From a virus, in the IMG/VR virus record IMGVR_UViG_3300021479_000061, positions 1 to 22,798 of that record: DNA of 22,798 nt. The stretch is one strand, 5' to 3'. The position numbers were made by a program, and so were the translations under genes. Below are positions 14,053 to 22,100 of this stretch, piece after piece. A model generated the notes under the pieces. It worked only from the letters and a program-made list of their open reading frames with translations. It made no database searches and was not told the DNA's origin. Position 1 is the first letter of the stretch. The number at the start of each line of letters is the position of its first letter.

Positions 14053-15030
14053 TTAAAGCTCCGCATTCGCACTATATCTAATGTTTACCCTTGCAGTCCC
14101 TACGGCCGTTGCCGATGCATTTACATAAAACATATTCCCTGGCGGTGGATCATGATTAAGTGACGGAGTAGCGCCTAGGTTTGTCGACGTGTTCCTTACG
14201 ATTGTCATTGTTGCGGTCGCCCCAGTTCGTGGAGGGACTGGGCATGTGTTACTAAAATAAATAGCGTTGCCAGCATTTATTGCGTAAAGGCCATCACAAT
14301 AAAGGGTGCCAATTTGGTAATATCTCTGACAATCTGTCATACATCTAGCCATCGACAGTCGGTTGAACGGCGTGGCAGCGGCTCCACTTTCAAATTTAAC
14401 CCGCGTTATCGTTCCAGTGTTGAACTCGACTATGGTGTTTACGCCAGGAGTCAACGCTGGCGTGGTGAGGGGGCTCGCTGCATAAGCGCCGGTGGGAGCA
14501 CCTTGGTAAACTCTCGCCTGCGCTGTTCCTGCCCAGGATAGGGTGTACGGACCGCCATCGATGACCCCAGCCTCGATGATCTGGGTCAACGTTCCTGCGG
14601 TAATCGTCACAGTCGTATCTGGAATCACCGCCGCGAATGTGTAGGTGCAGCCACCTGCGCCCGCCTTCCAGCGGTCATGGCCGTAACCGTTCATGATGGT
14701 CGGGACTGCGGGGAGCGCCGTGCCAGAAACGTAGGCGCGCTGATTGATGGCGAAGTTGCCGTTAATAATTAGATTTTCGCCGACGCCACCCCCGCCACCG
14801 CCACCAATGCCGCCAATATTGGCGTCAACATAATCCTTAGTAGCTGCGCCCAGACCAACAGTCGGGTCAGCGTTGAGAATAAGATCGCCTGTGAGCGTGC
14901 CTCCAACTAAGGGCAAGCAATCTTGCCCCGCAATCATAGTCCATTTGACCCCATCCCAAGTCCAAGTGATCCCAGTCCCAGCGTCAGTGAACTGCTGGCC
15001 TAAAGTTGGACTGGCTGGAAAATCAATCAT
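14053..15030 (-). CDS. Tail fibre/appendage protein with distal binding-type domain (325 aa)
   Basis: The order is: anchor type B (MIDFPASPTLGQQF, ITWTWDGVKW, about 1-30); fibre repeat LPLVGGTLTGDLILNAD with GAATKDYVD (about 39-69); poly-Gly linker (about 76-82); and a distal domain starting at NLIINGNFAINQRAY with GHDRW (about 86-121). That start motif and the later TRVKFESGAAATPFNR and DCQRYYQ are shared with the 612-aa protein. They are typical of phage appendage tips with a jelly-roll fold. The protein ends in NIRYSANAEL. The ATG overlaps the stop of the 85-aa gene by 4 bp (ATGA). The 3' part of the gene is noticeably AT-richer than the 5' part. It is probably an alternative receptor-binding fibre; the ligand is unknown. 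Confidence 0.8.
   Translation of the reverse strand: MIDFPASPTLGQQFTDAGTGITWTWDGVKWTMIAGQDCLPLVGGTLTGDLILNADPTVGLGAATKDYVDANIGGIGGGGGGGVGENLIINGNFAINQRAYVSGTALPAVPTIMNGYGHDRWKAGAGGCTYTFAAVIPDTTVTITAGTLTQIIEAGVIDGGPYTLSWAGTAQARVYQGAPTGAYAASPLTTPALTPGVNTIVEFNTGTITRVKFESGAAATPFNRLSMARCMTDCQRYYQIGTLYCDGLYAINAGNAIYFSNTCPVPPRTGATATMTIVRNTSTNLGATPSLNHDPPPGNMFYVNASATAVGTARVNIRYSANAEL
14056..14062 (-). promoter_or_regulatory. Ribosome-binding site embedded in conserved C-terminal codons (for the 119-aa gene)
   Basis: GGAGCTT is formed by the GCG-GAG-CTT (Ala-Glu-Leu) codons that end the 325-aa protein. GGAG is 8 nt before the next ATG. Confidence 0.6.
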
Positions 15031-15284
15031 TGCAACGCTTTCATGCTCTCCTCAAGCGCGCTGATGCGCTGCTCCTGCTCATAAACTTGCGCAGCAAGCT
15101 CTTCTACCGTTGGCACGTTCTCTTCTATCGGTGGCGTTGGAACACCTGGAGCCGGATTAGGTTCGTTCCCCTCCGCGAGCCACGCTTGATAAGTTTGATA
15201 GTCGCGATTGGCGGGATCAGGCGGAATGAACGCGCCATCTTCATCGCGGACAATATAAGCACTATCAGTCAATGTGTAGGTCAT
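15027..15284 (-). CDS. Small fibre-associated protein with C-terminal coiled coil (85 aa)
   Basis: The N-terminal half (YIVRDEDGAFIPPDPANRDY, then YQAWLAEGNEPNP) matches a motif widely found in small phage proteins encoded next to tail fibres, often labelled fibre-assembly or hypothetical. The C-terminal half forms heptads (VEELAAQVYEQEQRISALEE) and ends in SMKALQ, so a short coiled coil is likely. The ATG directly abuts the stop of the 612-aa gene (TGAATG) and has GGAG 9 nt upstream. It overlaps the 325-aa gene by 4 bp. A role as a fibre chaperone or a minor appendage subunit is possible. Part of its 3' end is duplicated in the gap at 13.6 kb. Confidence 0.75.
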   Translation of the reverse strand: MTYTLTDSAYIVRDEDGAFIPPDPANRDYQTYQAWLAEGNEPNPAPGVPTPPIEENVPTVEELAAQVYEQEQRISALEESMKALQ

Positions 15285-17123
15285 TCACGAAAGCTCCGCG
15301 TCAAGGTTAACTCCAAATGTAACTCTAGACGTAGCGGTGACGCCGGTAGTAAAACTTGCATTAATAATAGAATTTCCAGGAGTAGGAGCCGATACAAAAG
15401 CTAATCCAGCACCAGTACCAGTATACACTGGACTCACAGGCGTAGCAGTTGGAACTATTCGCTTTGGAACACAACCTATTGACATATATGTAGTGCTATT
15501 GCTAGTTACACCATTTATTAAGCAACCATCAATACGCTCAAAATATCGTTGACAATCTGCCAGATTTTTAGCCGCCGACTGCTGCTCAAACGGCGTCGCC
15601 ACGTCCCCAACCTCCAGTTTAACGCCGGTCAGGTGAAGAAAATTGCCAACGCCCACAGCCGGGCTCACCGCGCCATTGGCGCCAACGATCTGACCGGTGG
15701 CGGTCCAAACAAAGGGAGGACCGCGCGTCGTTGCGCCGCAACCGAGATCAAAATAGACCCATAGCCCCACGCCAGTGCCAACAAAAAGATGATTGAAACC
15801 ACTAGGATCGCCAGGAATCGTTACAGCGACCTTCGTCCAGGTTTGTGCCGGCGGTGGGAGTGAATAAGTAAATGGGCAGACTCGGCTCACAGTGCCGCCC
15901 CCCAGCGATCCGCCAAAGAGTCCGGTCAGGTTGGACCGAGCCCAAAACGATAAAGTGACCGGTGTCGCCCCATTTCCAAACCTAACATCAGCAAGCATGC
16001 TAGCTTCAATAGCATGCTGCCAAGCATTGGCTTCGGCCGCACCTAAAGCGAGATTAGAATTCGAGGCAAAGGCCAGATAATAATAAAGATTAGAAGCAAG
16101 AACGAGCGGATCAGTATTAGAGGGGACCGTGATCCGCTGACAGTTTGCAGCTCTACCTCCGTTCCTTACATTACGCCAACGATCAGCAACCATACCAGTA
16201 ACATTCGTGCCCGTAACCACCGCGCCGTTATTACGCTGATCAATTGACATATCGCCATTGATGATGCGATTGAAGTTACTCCCAGCGCCGAGGGGAACAT
16301 ACGTTAACTGATCGGTCCCAAGCCTAGCCTGATTCCCCGCATCGGTTGAGATAGCGGTCGGCCCTGGAGGACCAATAGGACCAGTGTTACTAATCACCGG
16401 CACCCATTGGGACGAGGTGGCGTCCACGTACCAAACGTACATTTGCGCGCCGACGCTATCCCACCACAGATCTCCTTCTGAAGGGTTGAGGGGCGCTGTA
16501 TCGCTGACAGTTGCGCCACCGGCGCCCCCGCCAATTGGAACACCGAGGACAGTCGGAGCGGCTCCAAAGTCAGCAACACCCGTAGCGCGGCTAATAGTCA
16601 GCGCGGGCGGCATGAGGTTGCCAACATCGCTGCAAGGAGTCAGAACGAAATTAGAGCCAGCATTCACTCCGCTCTCAGCAGTATAATCTGCGAATTGTAC
16701 CTGCCAGCGGTTTACCCCGGCGGTCTGAGCAATGAGCGCCCTTGCGCTCCCCGCTGCTCCATTGATCACAACGCTGTTGTTGGCAGGAAACCGGACAATT
16801 CCAGTGAACGTGCCCCCCGACAAAGGCATGTAGAGAGCGAGGTCCGTCGCCATCGTCACGACGGTCCAGTCAAGCGGGTTGAATGGCCCCGGTCCAAAAA
16901 TGCCCGTCGCGATATAAATTTTGCCGTTGTAAAGGACGCAGTCACCTGTGAAATAGCTCGCTGCGGCTGAGAAATGGCGCACCGCGATCAGGTCGACGGG
17001 CGCGTTCGTGTCGTCGATCACCCCCAACTGGTTGTCGGGCAAGTTCACATAAAGCTCACCTGTGTCCCGTCCGACAGGACGGGCGCCAGCGGTCGAGCTT
17101 CGCAGGATCAGAATGCGGTTCAT
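15285..17123 (-). CDS. Modular tail fibre/receptor-binding protein, anchor type A (612 aa)
   Basis: Residues 1-50 are anchor type A (ILRSSTAGARPVGRDTGELY, then DNQLGVID). A CBM5/12-like unit follows (about 51-89; SYFTGDCVLYNGKIYIATG, PLDW). A fibre repeat MPLSGGTFTG (about 99-108) and a unit ending LTISRATGVADF (about 140-186), shared with the 344-aa protein, come next. A GDLWWDSVGAQMYVWY unit (about 206-247) is related to the adaptor repeats. The distal part (about 285-610) starts with RIINGDMSIDQRNNG and ADRW, and contains VKLEVGDVATPFEQQS and DCQRYFE. This matches the jelly-roll tip of the 325-aa protein. The protein ends in NLDAELS. The ATG is preceded by GAGGGG and lies 13 bp from the upstream stop. 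The last ~90 codons and 16.0-16.3 kb are AT-richer than the anchor. Likely role: adhesion to the host surface. Confidence 0.82.
   Translation of the reverse strand: MNRILILRSSTAGARPVGRDTGELYVNLPDNQLGVIDDTNAPVDLIAVRHFSAAASYFTGDCVLYNGKIYIATGIFGPGPFNPLDWTVVTMATDLALYMPLSGGTFTGIVRFPANNSVVINGAAGSARALIAQTAGVNRWQVQFADYTAESGVNAGSNFVLTPCSDVGNLMPPALTISRATGVADFGAAPTVLGVPIGGGAGGATVSDTAPLNPSEGDLWWDSVGAQMYVWYVDATSSQWVPVISNTGPIGPPGPTAISTDAGNQARLGTDQLTYVPLGAGSNFNRIINGDMSIDQRNNGAVVTGTNVTGMVADRWRNVRNGGRAANCQRITVPSNTDPLVLASNLYYYLAFASNSNLALGAAEANAWQHAIEASMLADVRFGNGATPVTLSFWARSNLTGLFGGSLGGGTVSRVCPFTYSLPPPAQTWTKVAVTIPGDPSGFNHLFVGTGVGLWVYFDLGCGATTRGPPFVWTATGQIVGANGAVSPAVGVGNFLHLTGVKLEVGDVATPFEQQSAAKNLADCQRYFERIDGCLINGVTSNSTTYMSIGCVPKRIVPTATPVSPVYTGTGAGLAFVSAPTPGNSIINASFTTGVTATSRVTFGVNLDAELS
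15291..15297 (-). promoter_or_regulatory. Ribosome-binding site embedded in conserved C-terminal codons (for the 85-aa gene)
   Basis: GGAGCTT is formed by the GCG-GAG-CTT codons of the terminal DAELS of the 612-aa protein. GGAG is 9 nt before the ATG. Confidence 0.6.
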
Positions 17124-17136
17124 GACCCCTCAAAAC

Positions 17137-18078
17137 CTATGGGAACGTGCCTGCATCGAGGATCGCATTGTCGACATAGCCCATGGTCGCCGCATGCAGC
17201 GGAATGGTCGGGGGTCCAGCGAGCGTGAGCGCGCCGGTCAGCGTGCCGCCGCCAAGCCCCAGATAGCGTGTATCGGCCTCGGCCACCGTCAAGCCAGAAC
17301 CCTCGACCGTGTCGAAGGCCGCGCCGTTCCAGATGACGAGATCGCCGTTGCCAACCAACGACCCACCGACGCCCAATACGCCAGCGGGCGCGAGTTCCGG
17401 CACGGCCGGATCGACGGTGACCGCCATGTAATAGTCGCCCATGGTTATCCCGGCAGGGGTGCCATTGAGGTTCGGGATGTTGGCCGCCACCTCCCAGGTC
17501 CCCCGGAACAGCCGAAGAGCAGCGATCGCGGTGTCGACGTAGTCTTTGTTCGCCGCTTCCGTCTGCAAGGTCGGTGGACCCGGCTGGAGGATCAGCGCGC
17601 CCAGCATCGTCCCGCCCGCGAGCGGGAGCCGCGACGTGTCGGAGGGATGGACGTGATCTTCTCGCGCCCAGATGGTTGTCGTGCCGACCGCCGCCACGCC
17701 ATCCATCAGCGGGGCAATCGTGGCGGCGGGGAGAACCGTCGTCACATCGGCCGTGGTCAGGACGACGGGACCGGTGCGGCCATTGAAGCTGTCGACGCCA
17801 GTCGCCGCGCCCACCACGGGCGTCCAGTTGACGCTCGGCGGCGGGGAATTAGTGTTCGCAGTGACGCAGACGAAAAGCTCGCCCGCGCTCAATACGACGT
17901 CATTGACGGCGTAGCTCGCCGTGCTGAGCCAGAACCGGACAGCGAGCAAAGGTGTCGCCGCCGCGTTCCAGACCCCGAACTGCCCATCGGCGAAGTTCAC
18001 CCAAGGTTCCCCAGCCGTCTTGCCAGCGGGCAGCACACCAGCCGTCGAAGAGCGGAGGATTTTGATGGTATTAGGCAT
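17137..18078 (-). CDS. Tail fibre/appendage protein, anchor type A, DAG-aromatic C-terminus (313 aa)
   Basis: Anchor type A opens the protein (IKILRSSTAGVLPAGKTAGE, then FGVWN; about 1-50). A CBM5/12-like unit (about 51-89) ends in PPPSVNWTPVV. A segment FNGRTGPVVLTTADV (about 98-112) runs to IWAREDHVHPSD, also seen in the long right-edge fibre. A further unit (about 152-300) contains LPLAGGTMLGALILQ, EAANKDYVD and RGTWEVAANIPN. This unit is related to two tandem units of the right-edge fibre. The protein ends AILDAGTFP, like the 158-aa (IIDAGAF) and 80-aa (WDAGYYY) proteins. AAAGG lies about 8 nt before the ATG. It has no large distal domain, so it may be a linker or short fibre rather than the receptor-contacting tip. 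Confidence 0.78.
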   Translation of the reverse strand: MPNTIKILRSSTAGVLPAGKTAGEPWVNFADGQFGVWNAAATPLLAVRFWLSTASYAVNDVVLSAGELFVCVTANTNSPPPSVNWTPVVGAATGVDSFNGRTGPVVLTTADVTTVLPAATIAPLMDGVAAVGTTTIWAREDHVHPSDTSRLPLAGGTMLGALILQPGPPTLQTEAANKDYVDTAIAALRLFRGTWEVAANIPNLNGTPAGITMGDYYMAVTVDPAVPELAPAGVLGVGGSLVGNGDLVIWNGAAFDTVEGSGLTVAEADTRYLGLGGGTLTGALTLAGPPTIPLHAATMGYVDNAILDAGTFP

Positions 18079-18093
18079 GGCGCTTACCTTTCT

Positions 18094-18570
18094 TCAGAAT
18101 GCTCCTGCGTCGATTATGGCGGTCCAAGCCGCGTTCAGTCGACCATAGGTGGTGCCGTCGCTCGGGGCATCAGGGATGCCGCCGCCGGGACCGACTGGGA
18201 CCACCACCCAGGCGGCGTTCTCGCGCCCGTAAAGCTGACCATCGCTGGGGGCGTCGGCGATGCCGCCGCCTCCGCCGCCCCCGAGGTTGGTCCCGCTTAT
18301 CGCCTCCCAATTGACGTTGGGCGGCGGCTGGTTGGTGTGCGGGAATAGGCAGCGATAGATGACGCCCGCCGAGACGACGAGGTCCTCGACCACGTAGGCG
18401 GTCGTCGGGGACCACCAGCGGATCGCCAAGAGGTCCATCGGTTGGGCGGTGTTGCCGTCCCAGACGCCCCACTGACGGTCACTGTAATTGACGTATGGCT
18501 CGCCATCCTGCCGCCCAGCCGGCCGGACGCCGGTGGCGTTGCTTCGAAGGATGCGGAGGACAGCGGGCAT
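18094..18570 (-). CDS. Short tail appendage protein, anchor type A (158 aa)
   Basis: The start ATG (18568-18570) overlaps the TGA of the 80-aa gene (TGATG). An in-frame extension to 18783 is open but Arg/Gly-rich, antisense-like and overlaps that gene, so it is rejected. The protein contains anchor type A (LRILRSNATGVRPAGRQDGE, QWGVWDG; about 1-50) and a CBM5/12-like unit (about 51-91) ending PPPNVNWEAISG. A Gly7 linker follows. Then come two copies of (A/P)DAPSDGxxYGRxNAAW (about 105-121 and 133-149). It ends AIIDAGAF. It looks like the minimal member of the type A series and could be a base-plate-proximal connector onto which longer fibres dock. That role is inference. Confidence 0.75.
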   Translation of the reverse strand: MPAVLRILRSNATGVRPAGRQDGEPYVNYSDRQWGVWDGNTAQPMDLLAIRWWSPTTAYVVEDLVVSAGVIYRCLFPHTNQPPPNVNWEAISGTNLGGGGGGGIADAPSDGQLYGRENAAWVVVPVGPGGGIPDAPSDGTTYGRLNAAWTAIIDAGAF

Positions 18571-18812
18571 CAGTAATAATACCCCGCGTCCCACTCCAGG
18601 TCCGGGTCGACCGGCCCTGGCACGCCTTGCGGCCCCTGCAGGCCCTGCGGCCCAACCGGCCCCACCGGTCCGACCGGCCCCACCGGGCCCGCGACGGGCG
18701 CGTACCACTGGCTCACCAAAGGCGAGGTGTTGAACTGGACGCGGATGGCGTCGCCGACCGCTGGGTTCGGCGGCGGCAACCATCGCGCGAGATCGAACGC
18801 CCTGGTCGTCAT
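18570..18812 (-). CDS. Collagen-like small appendage protein (80 aa)
   Basis: The ATG at 18810-18812 overlaps the stop of the cupin-like gene (ATGA). A longer open frame to 19049 is an Arg-rich shadow of that gene. The N-terminus MTTRAFDLARWLPPPNPAVG leads into QFNTSPLVSQWYAP. Residues about 41-67 are Gly-X-Y triplets (GPVGPVGPVGPVGPQG and on), which should form a short collagen-like trimer. The end is WDAGYYY. Collagen-like segments are frequent in phage fibres as trimerisation or spacer elements, and a similar stretch occurs in the 714-aa protein. Coupled translation with both neighbours suggests it is made in step with the fibres. Confidence 0.72.
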   Translation of the reverse strand: MTTRAFDLARWLPPPNPAVGDAIRVQFNTSPLVSQWYAPVAGPVGPVGPVGPVGPQGLQGPQGVPGPVDPDLEWDAGYYY

Positions 18813-19165
18813 GCGGGAGCCTGTTCGTAAGCGTTGAGCCAGCCGGTGTATTCGAGCGACACGTCGCCTTGAGGATAGCGGTGCGAGTACACGCACCAAG
18901 CGTGGCCGATCGGCGCGCCGCCGAGAAAGGTGAACTCGTGCAGGCAATCCTTCTCGATCAGGACGTGAAACGGACCTTCGCGCTCGAAATCGAACGCGAC
19001 CGCGCCACCCGGCTCCCATTTCGTGACGTGCCAGTTGCCACAGAAGCAAATTGTGGTGTGATCGAATCGATGGAGGTGTCCGCCGACGACCTCACCCTTC
19101 TTGAGGCCCATGCCGCCCTCGCCCATGGCTCTTATGTACAGGCTCCCGCTCACCCACTCGGTCAC
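18809..19165 (-). CDS. Cupin-like small phage protein (118 aa)
   Basis: The GTG start at 19163-19165 overlaps the TGA of the long fibre (GTGA) and has GGAG 8 nt upstream, within the last codons of that gene. The sequence resembles a single-domain cupin: GGHLHRFDHTTICFCGNWHV (about 28-47), IEKDCLHEFTFLGG (about 70-83) and AWCVYSHRYPQGDV (about 89-102). His30, His32, His36 and His76 are candidate metal ligands. Similar small proteins are often encoded next to phage fibres, but their role is not known to me. It could be an enzyme acting on sugars or a virion decoration. The fold call is moderately sure; no substrate can be named. Confidence 0.7.
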   Translation of the reverse strand: MTEWVSGSLYIRAMGEGGMGLKKGEVVGGHLHRFDHTTICFCGNWHVTKWEPGGAVAFDFEREGPFHVLIEKDCLHEFTFLGGAPIGHAWCVYSHRYPQGDVSLEYTGWLNAYEQAPA

Positions 19166-22100
19166 CGCTCAAGCTCCTTCACCCGCAATTCCAGTTGCTT
19201 GATCTTGGCGATGGCGATGCTTAGCACCCCAGCCAGATCGTAGGCCTTCACCATGTTCGGTTCCGGGTTCTCGATCGGGTTGCCGTGAAAATCGAGATGC
19301 TGGGTGTAATCCGCGAGCGTCACCAGATCGGGCGCGCCGATCTCGACGTCGTCAGCGAGCAAGCCCCAGTGCACCCGGTTCGGATCACGCATCGGCCGAT
19401 CGGTGTAGCCGGTCGCGGACAGCGGATTGCGCTCTCGTGGCGGCTTCAGCTTGTAGCGCACCGGGTTGAAGGCTTTGAACGCGGCGTCGACCTCATCGAA
19501 GTTGACCGGCGTGATGTCGGATTTCAGCCTGCTGTCTGACGGCGGGCTGACGCTGGCATAAACGACGCCGTTGAACGTGGTGGACGGCCCTACGTTGCTA
19601 TGCATAAACCATTGATATCCGTAGCCACCGTTGCCGTTATAAAGGTACATCTGGCCCTGGGCCCCGCCATAGCCAGTGTAGCCGTCATGCATTTGGTAAA
19701 GCCCGCAAGTGCCTTGACCGATGGAGTTGACAGCCAGCACAACTGGGAGCGGGGACGGATTGTTAGCGCTGGTGGAGTCGATCCAGCGGTAGTAGTTCCC
19801 GCCAGACTGGTATAGGTCGATACGACCGTTCTGAAGAGTTATCTGGCCATTGATTGGCTGATCAAATCGCCAACTATAGCCATTCTCAGCGGTGATATGA
19901 TTGATGTTCCCGGAGCCATAGCCGATATAGCCAGTGCGGGTCGTGCCGTTGGGGGCATAGAAGCTGATCTCGCCGGTCTGCGCCGTGCTTCCACTATGCA
20001 ACTGAAGCGAGCCAACGCTCGCATTGGCGCGCACCGTCACTGTGCCAGCCATGGTCGCCGCACCCGTCGTACTGAGTGCGCCGTTAATTATAAACGTGCC
20101 AGCGTTAGCTTGTAGCTGATTAGCCCCTGTCGTCAGCAACGATACAGTATTCGGCCAGAACAGCCCAAGCCCATTGTTGGCAAAATTCAAACTGCCAGTC
20201 ATCGTACCGCCGCTGGCGTCAATAATATCGTTGGCTGCCGTGCCAGCATTATTCAAGATCTGCGGCTGCACGTCCCCAGGCGGTTTCTGGATGTACAGTA
20301 CATATCCACTAGAAACAAGCCTTGTGCCAGCAAAATTCACTCCTGCAAGAGACGGAAAGTTCAAATCGCCGGTCATCGTATCGCCAGCGAGATTAACGAA
20401 CGTCGCCAACGCGGTGGACATCGATAAGCTTGGGCCCTTCGTCAAATTATACTGACGTGCGCCCTCGTTCCACCACACGATCCAGCCGCTATCAACTGAC
20501 TGCCCAGAGAGACCCGGAACATTGGGCGGGACAACTTCTGGCAAATTCGGGTCTTGAGTTTGGATAAACCACGTCCAACCATCCTGCGGGTTCATGCTCG
20601 CAGGGTTAAGATCGGGGTAGTTCAGAGATGGAAGATAAACGCCTTTCCACAACGCATTGGTCGTGATTGCGCTATCAACATAAATCTTATTCGTCGCCTC
20701 TAAAGCAAGCGTAGGCGGAGCCGCTGGTAAGGTGAGCGGCCCTGTCATGGTATCGCCAGCCCTGTTTACCTTCAGCGCCTCCCACAGAAGTATGAGAGTA
20801 TCGACGTAATTCTTGGTCGTCGCCTCTGTATTGAACTGTGCATCGCGAGACAACAATAAAGGCCCAGCCATCGTGTCGCCAGCTTTGATCACATAGCGTG
20901 CGTCACCATTGACAGTGTCGATGATATCTCGACCGTTCAGGCCAAAAACATTGGCGATCTGCGGCTGCTCGCCGCCGTTGCCTTCTTGCAGCGTCAACGG
21001 CCCGAATGATGATTGATAAATCCCAGAATTATCGGCAAAGAGAACTTGACCGCCGGGGCTAAACAACAGATTGCCGGTCATCCGGTCGCCAGCGATCTCG
21101 ACAAACGTCGCCCGCGCCTCCTGAATGCTGAGCGACGAGCCCTTGACCATGTCGTAGGCGGCGGTGTTCGCGTCCCACAGAATGCGGTCGCCGCTATCGA
21201 TCAGCATGCCGCCAATACCCGGCAGAAAGGCTGGCGCAGTTTCAGGCGCGTTCGGATCAATGGTTTGCGCGATCCACGACCACCCGTTGAGCGGGTTCAT
21301 GACGCTGGGCGTCAGATCGGGCGTGTTTTGCGCCACATGCCACACCCCTTGATAGAGCGCGCTGGCGGCAATGCTCTCGTCGACATACTGCTTGTTCGTC
21401 ACCTCATCGGGACTGGTCGGCGGGATGGCGATGTACAGCGGACCCGTCATGCTGTCGCCAGCACGGTCCACCTTGATGTTGTTCAGGTTGGCGATCCCGG
21501 CATCGAGTTCGTTGATTGCCGGGACAACCTCCTTCGCCGCCGTCGTCATATTGGCGACGTCGTCGCCCATCACGCCCCGGAGGGTGAGCGAGGTGACGGG
21601 AAAGACGTCGTCGGTCCCGGTCACGATGTCCGCAGGCTGCGCGACCGCCAAGCCCAAGGCGGCCTCTGGCAGGAAAGGCGGCGCGGCGGGGATGAGGGTG
21701 AGGGTGAGCGCGGACCCGGCGGGCACGTTCACGAGGCCAGGGACATCCTCGCTGGCCAGGATGACGCTCAATGGGTTCTGCGTCGTGCCGTCGCCGGTCA
21801 TCGTCCAGTCGTGCTCGACGACTGACAGGAACCCGATTTGGCTCTTGGCGTAGTAGATGATGAATGACTTGGCGTCGGCCTCCGGCGGATAGATGAACTC
21901 GATGAACTGGCCGGTCTGATCGAGCACGAAATCGATCCCCGGATCTTGCTCGACGCCATCGACGACGACGTGCAGATCGGTCACCTCGCCAGCGGTCACC
22001 GCGAGGCCGGTCAGGCTCAGCAGCGCGAAGCTCGTCGTCACCCCGTCGAATGGCAGCGTGGCCAGCTTCTCGGTCAGCACCAGGACGGGCGCAATGTCCT

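Noticed and set aside
17062-18348. 428-codon plus-strand frame
   Set aside because: Crosses three well-supported minus-strand fibre genes antisense, Arg-rich, no domain.
18813-19049. N-terminal extension of the collagen-like gene
   Set aside because: The extra ~79 codons are Arg-rich and overlap the cupin-like gene in another frame; the internal ATG with the ATGA overlap fits the coupling style of the operon.
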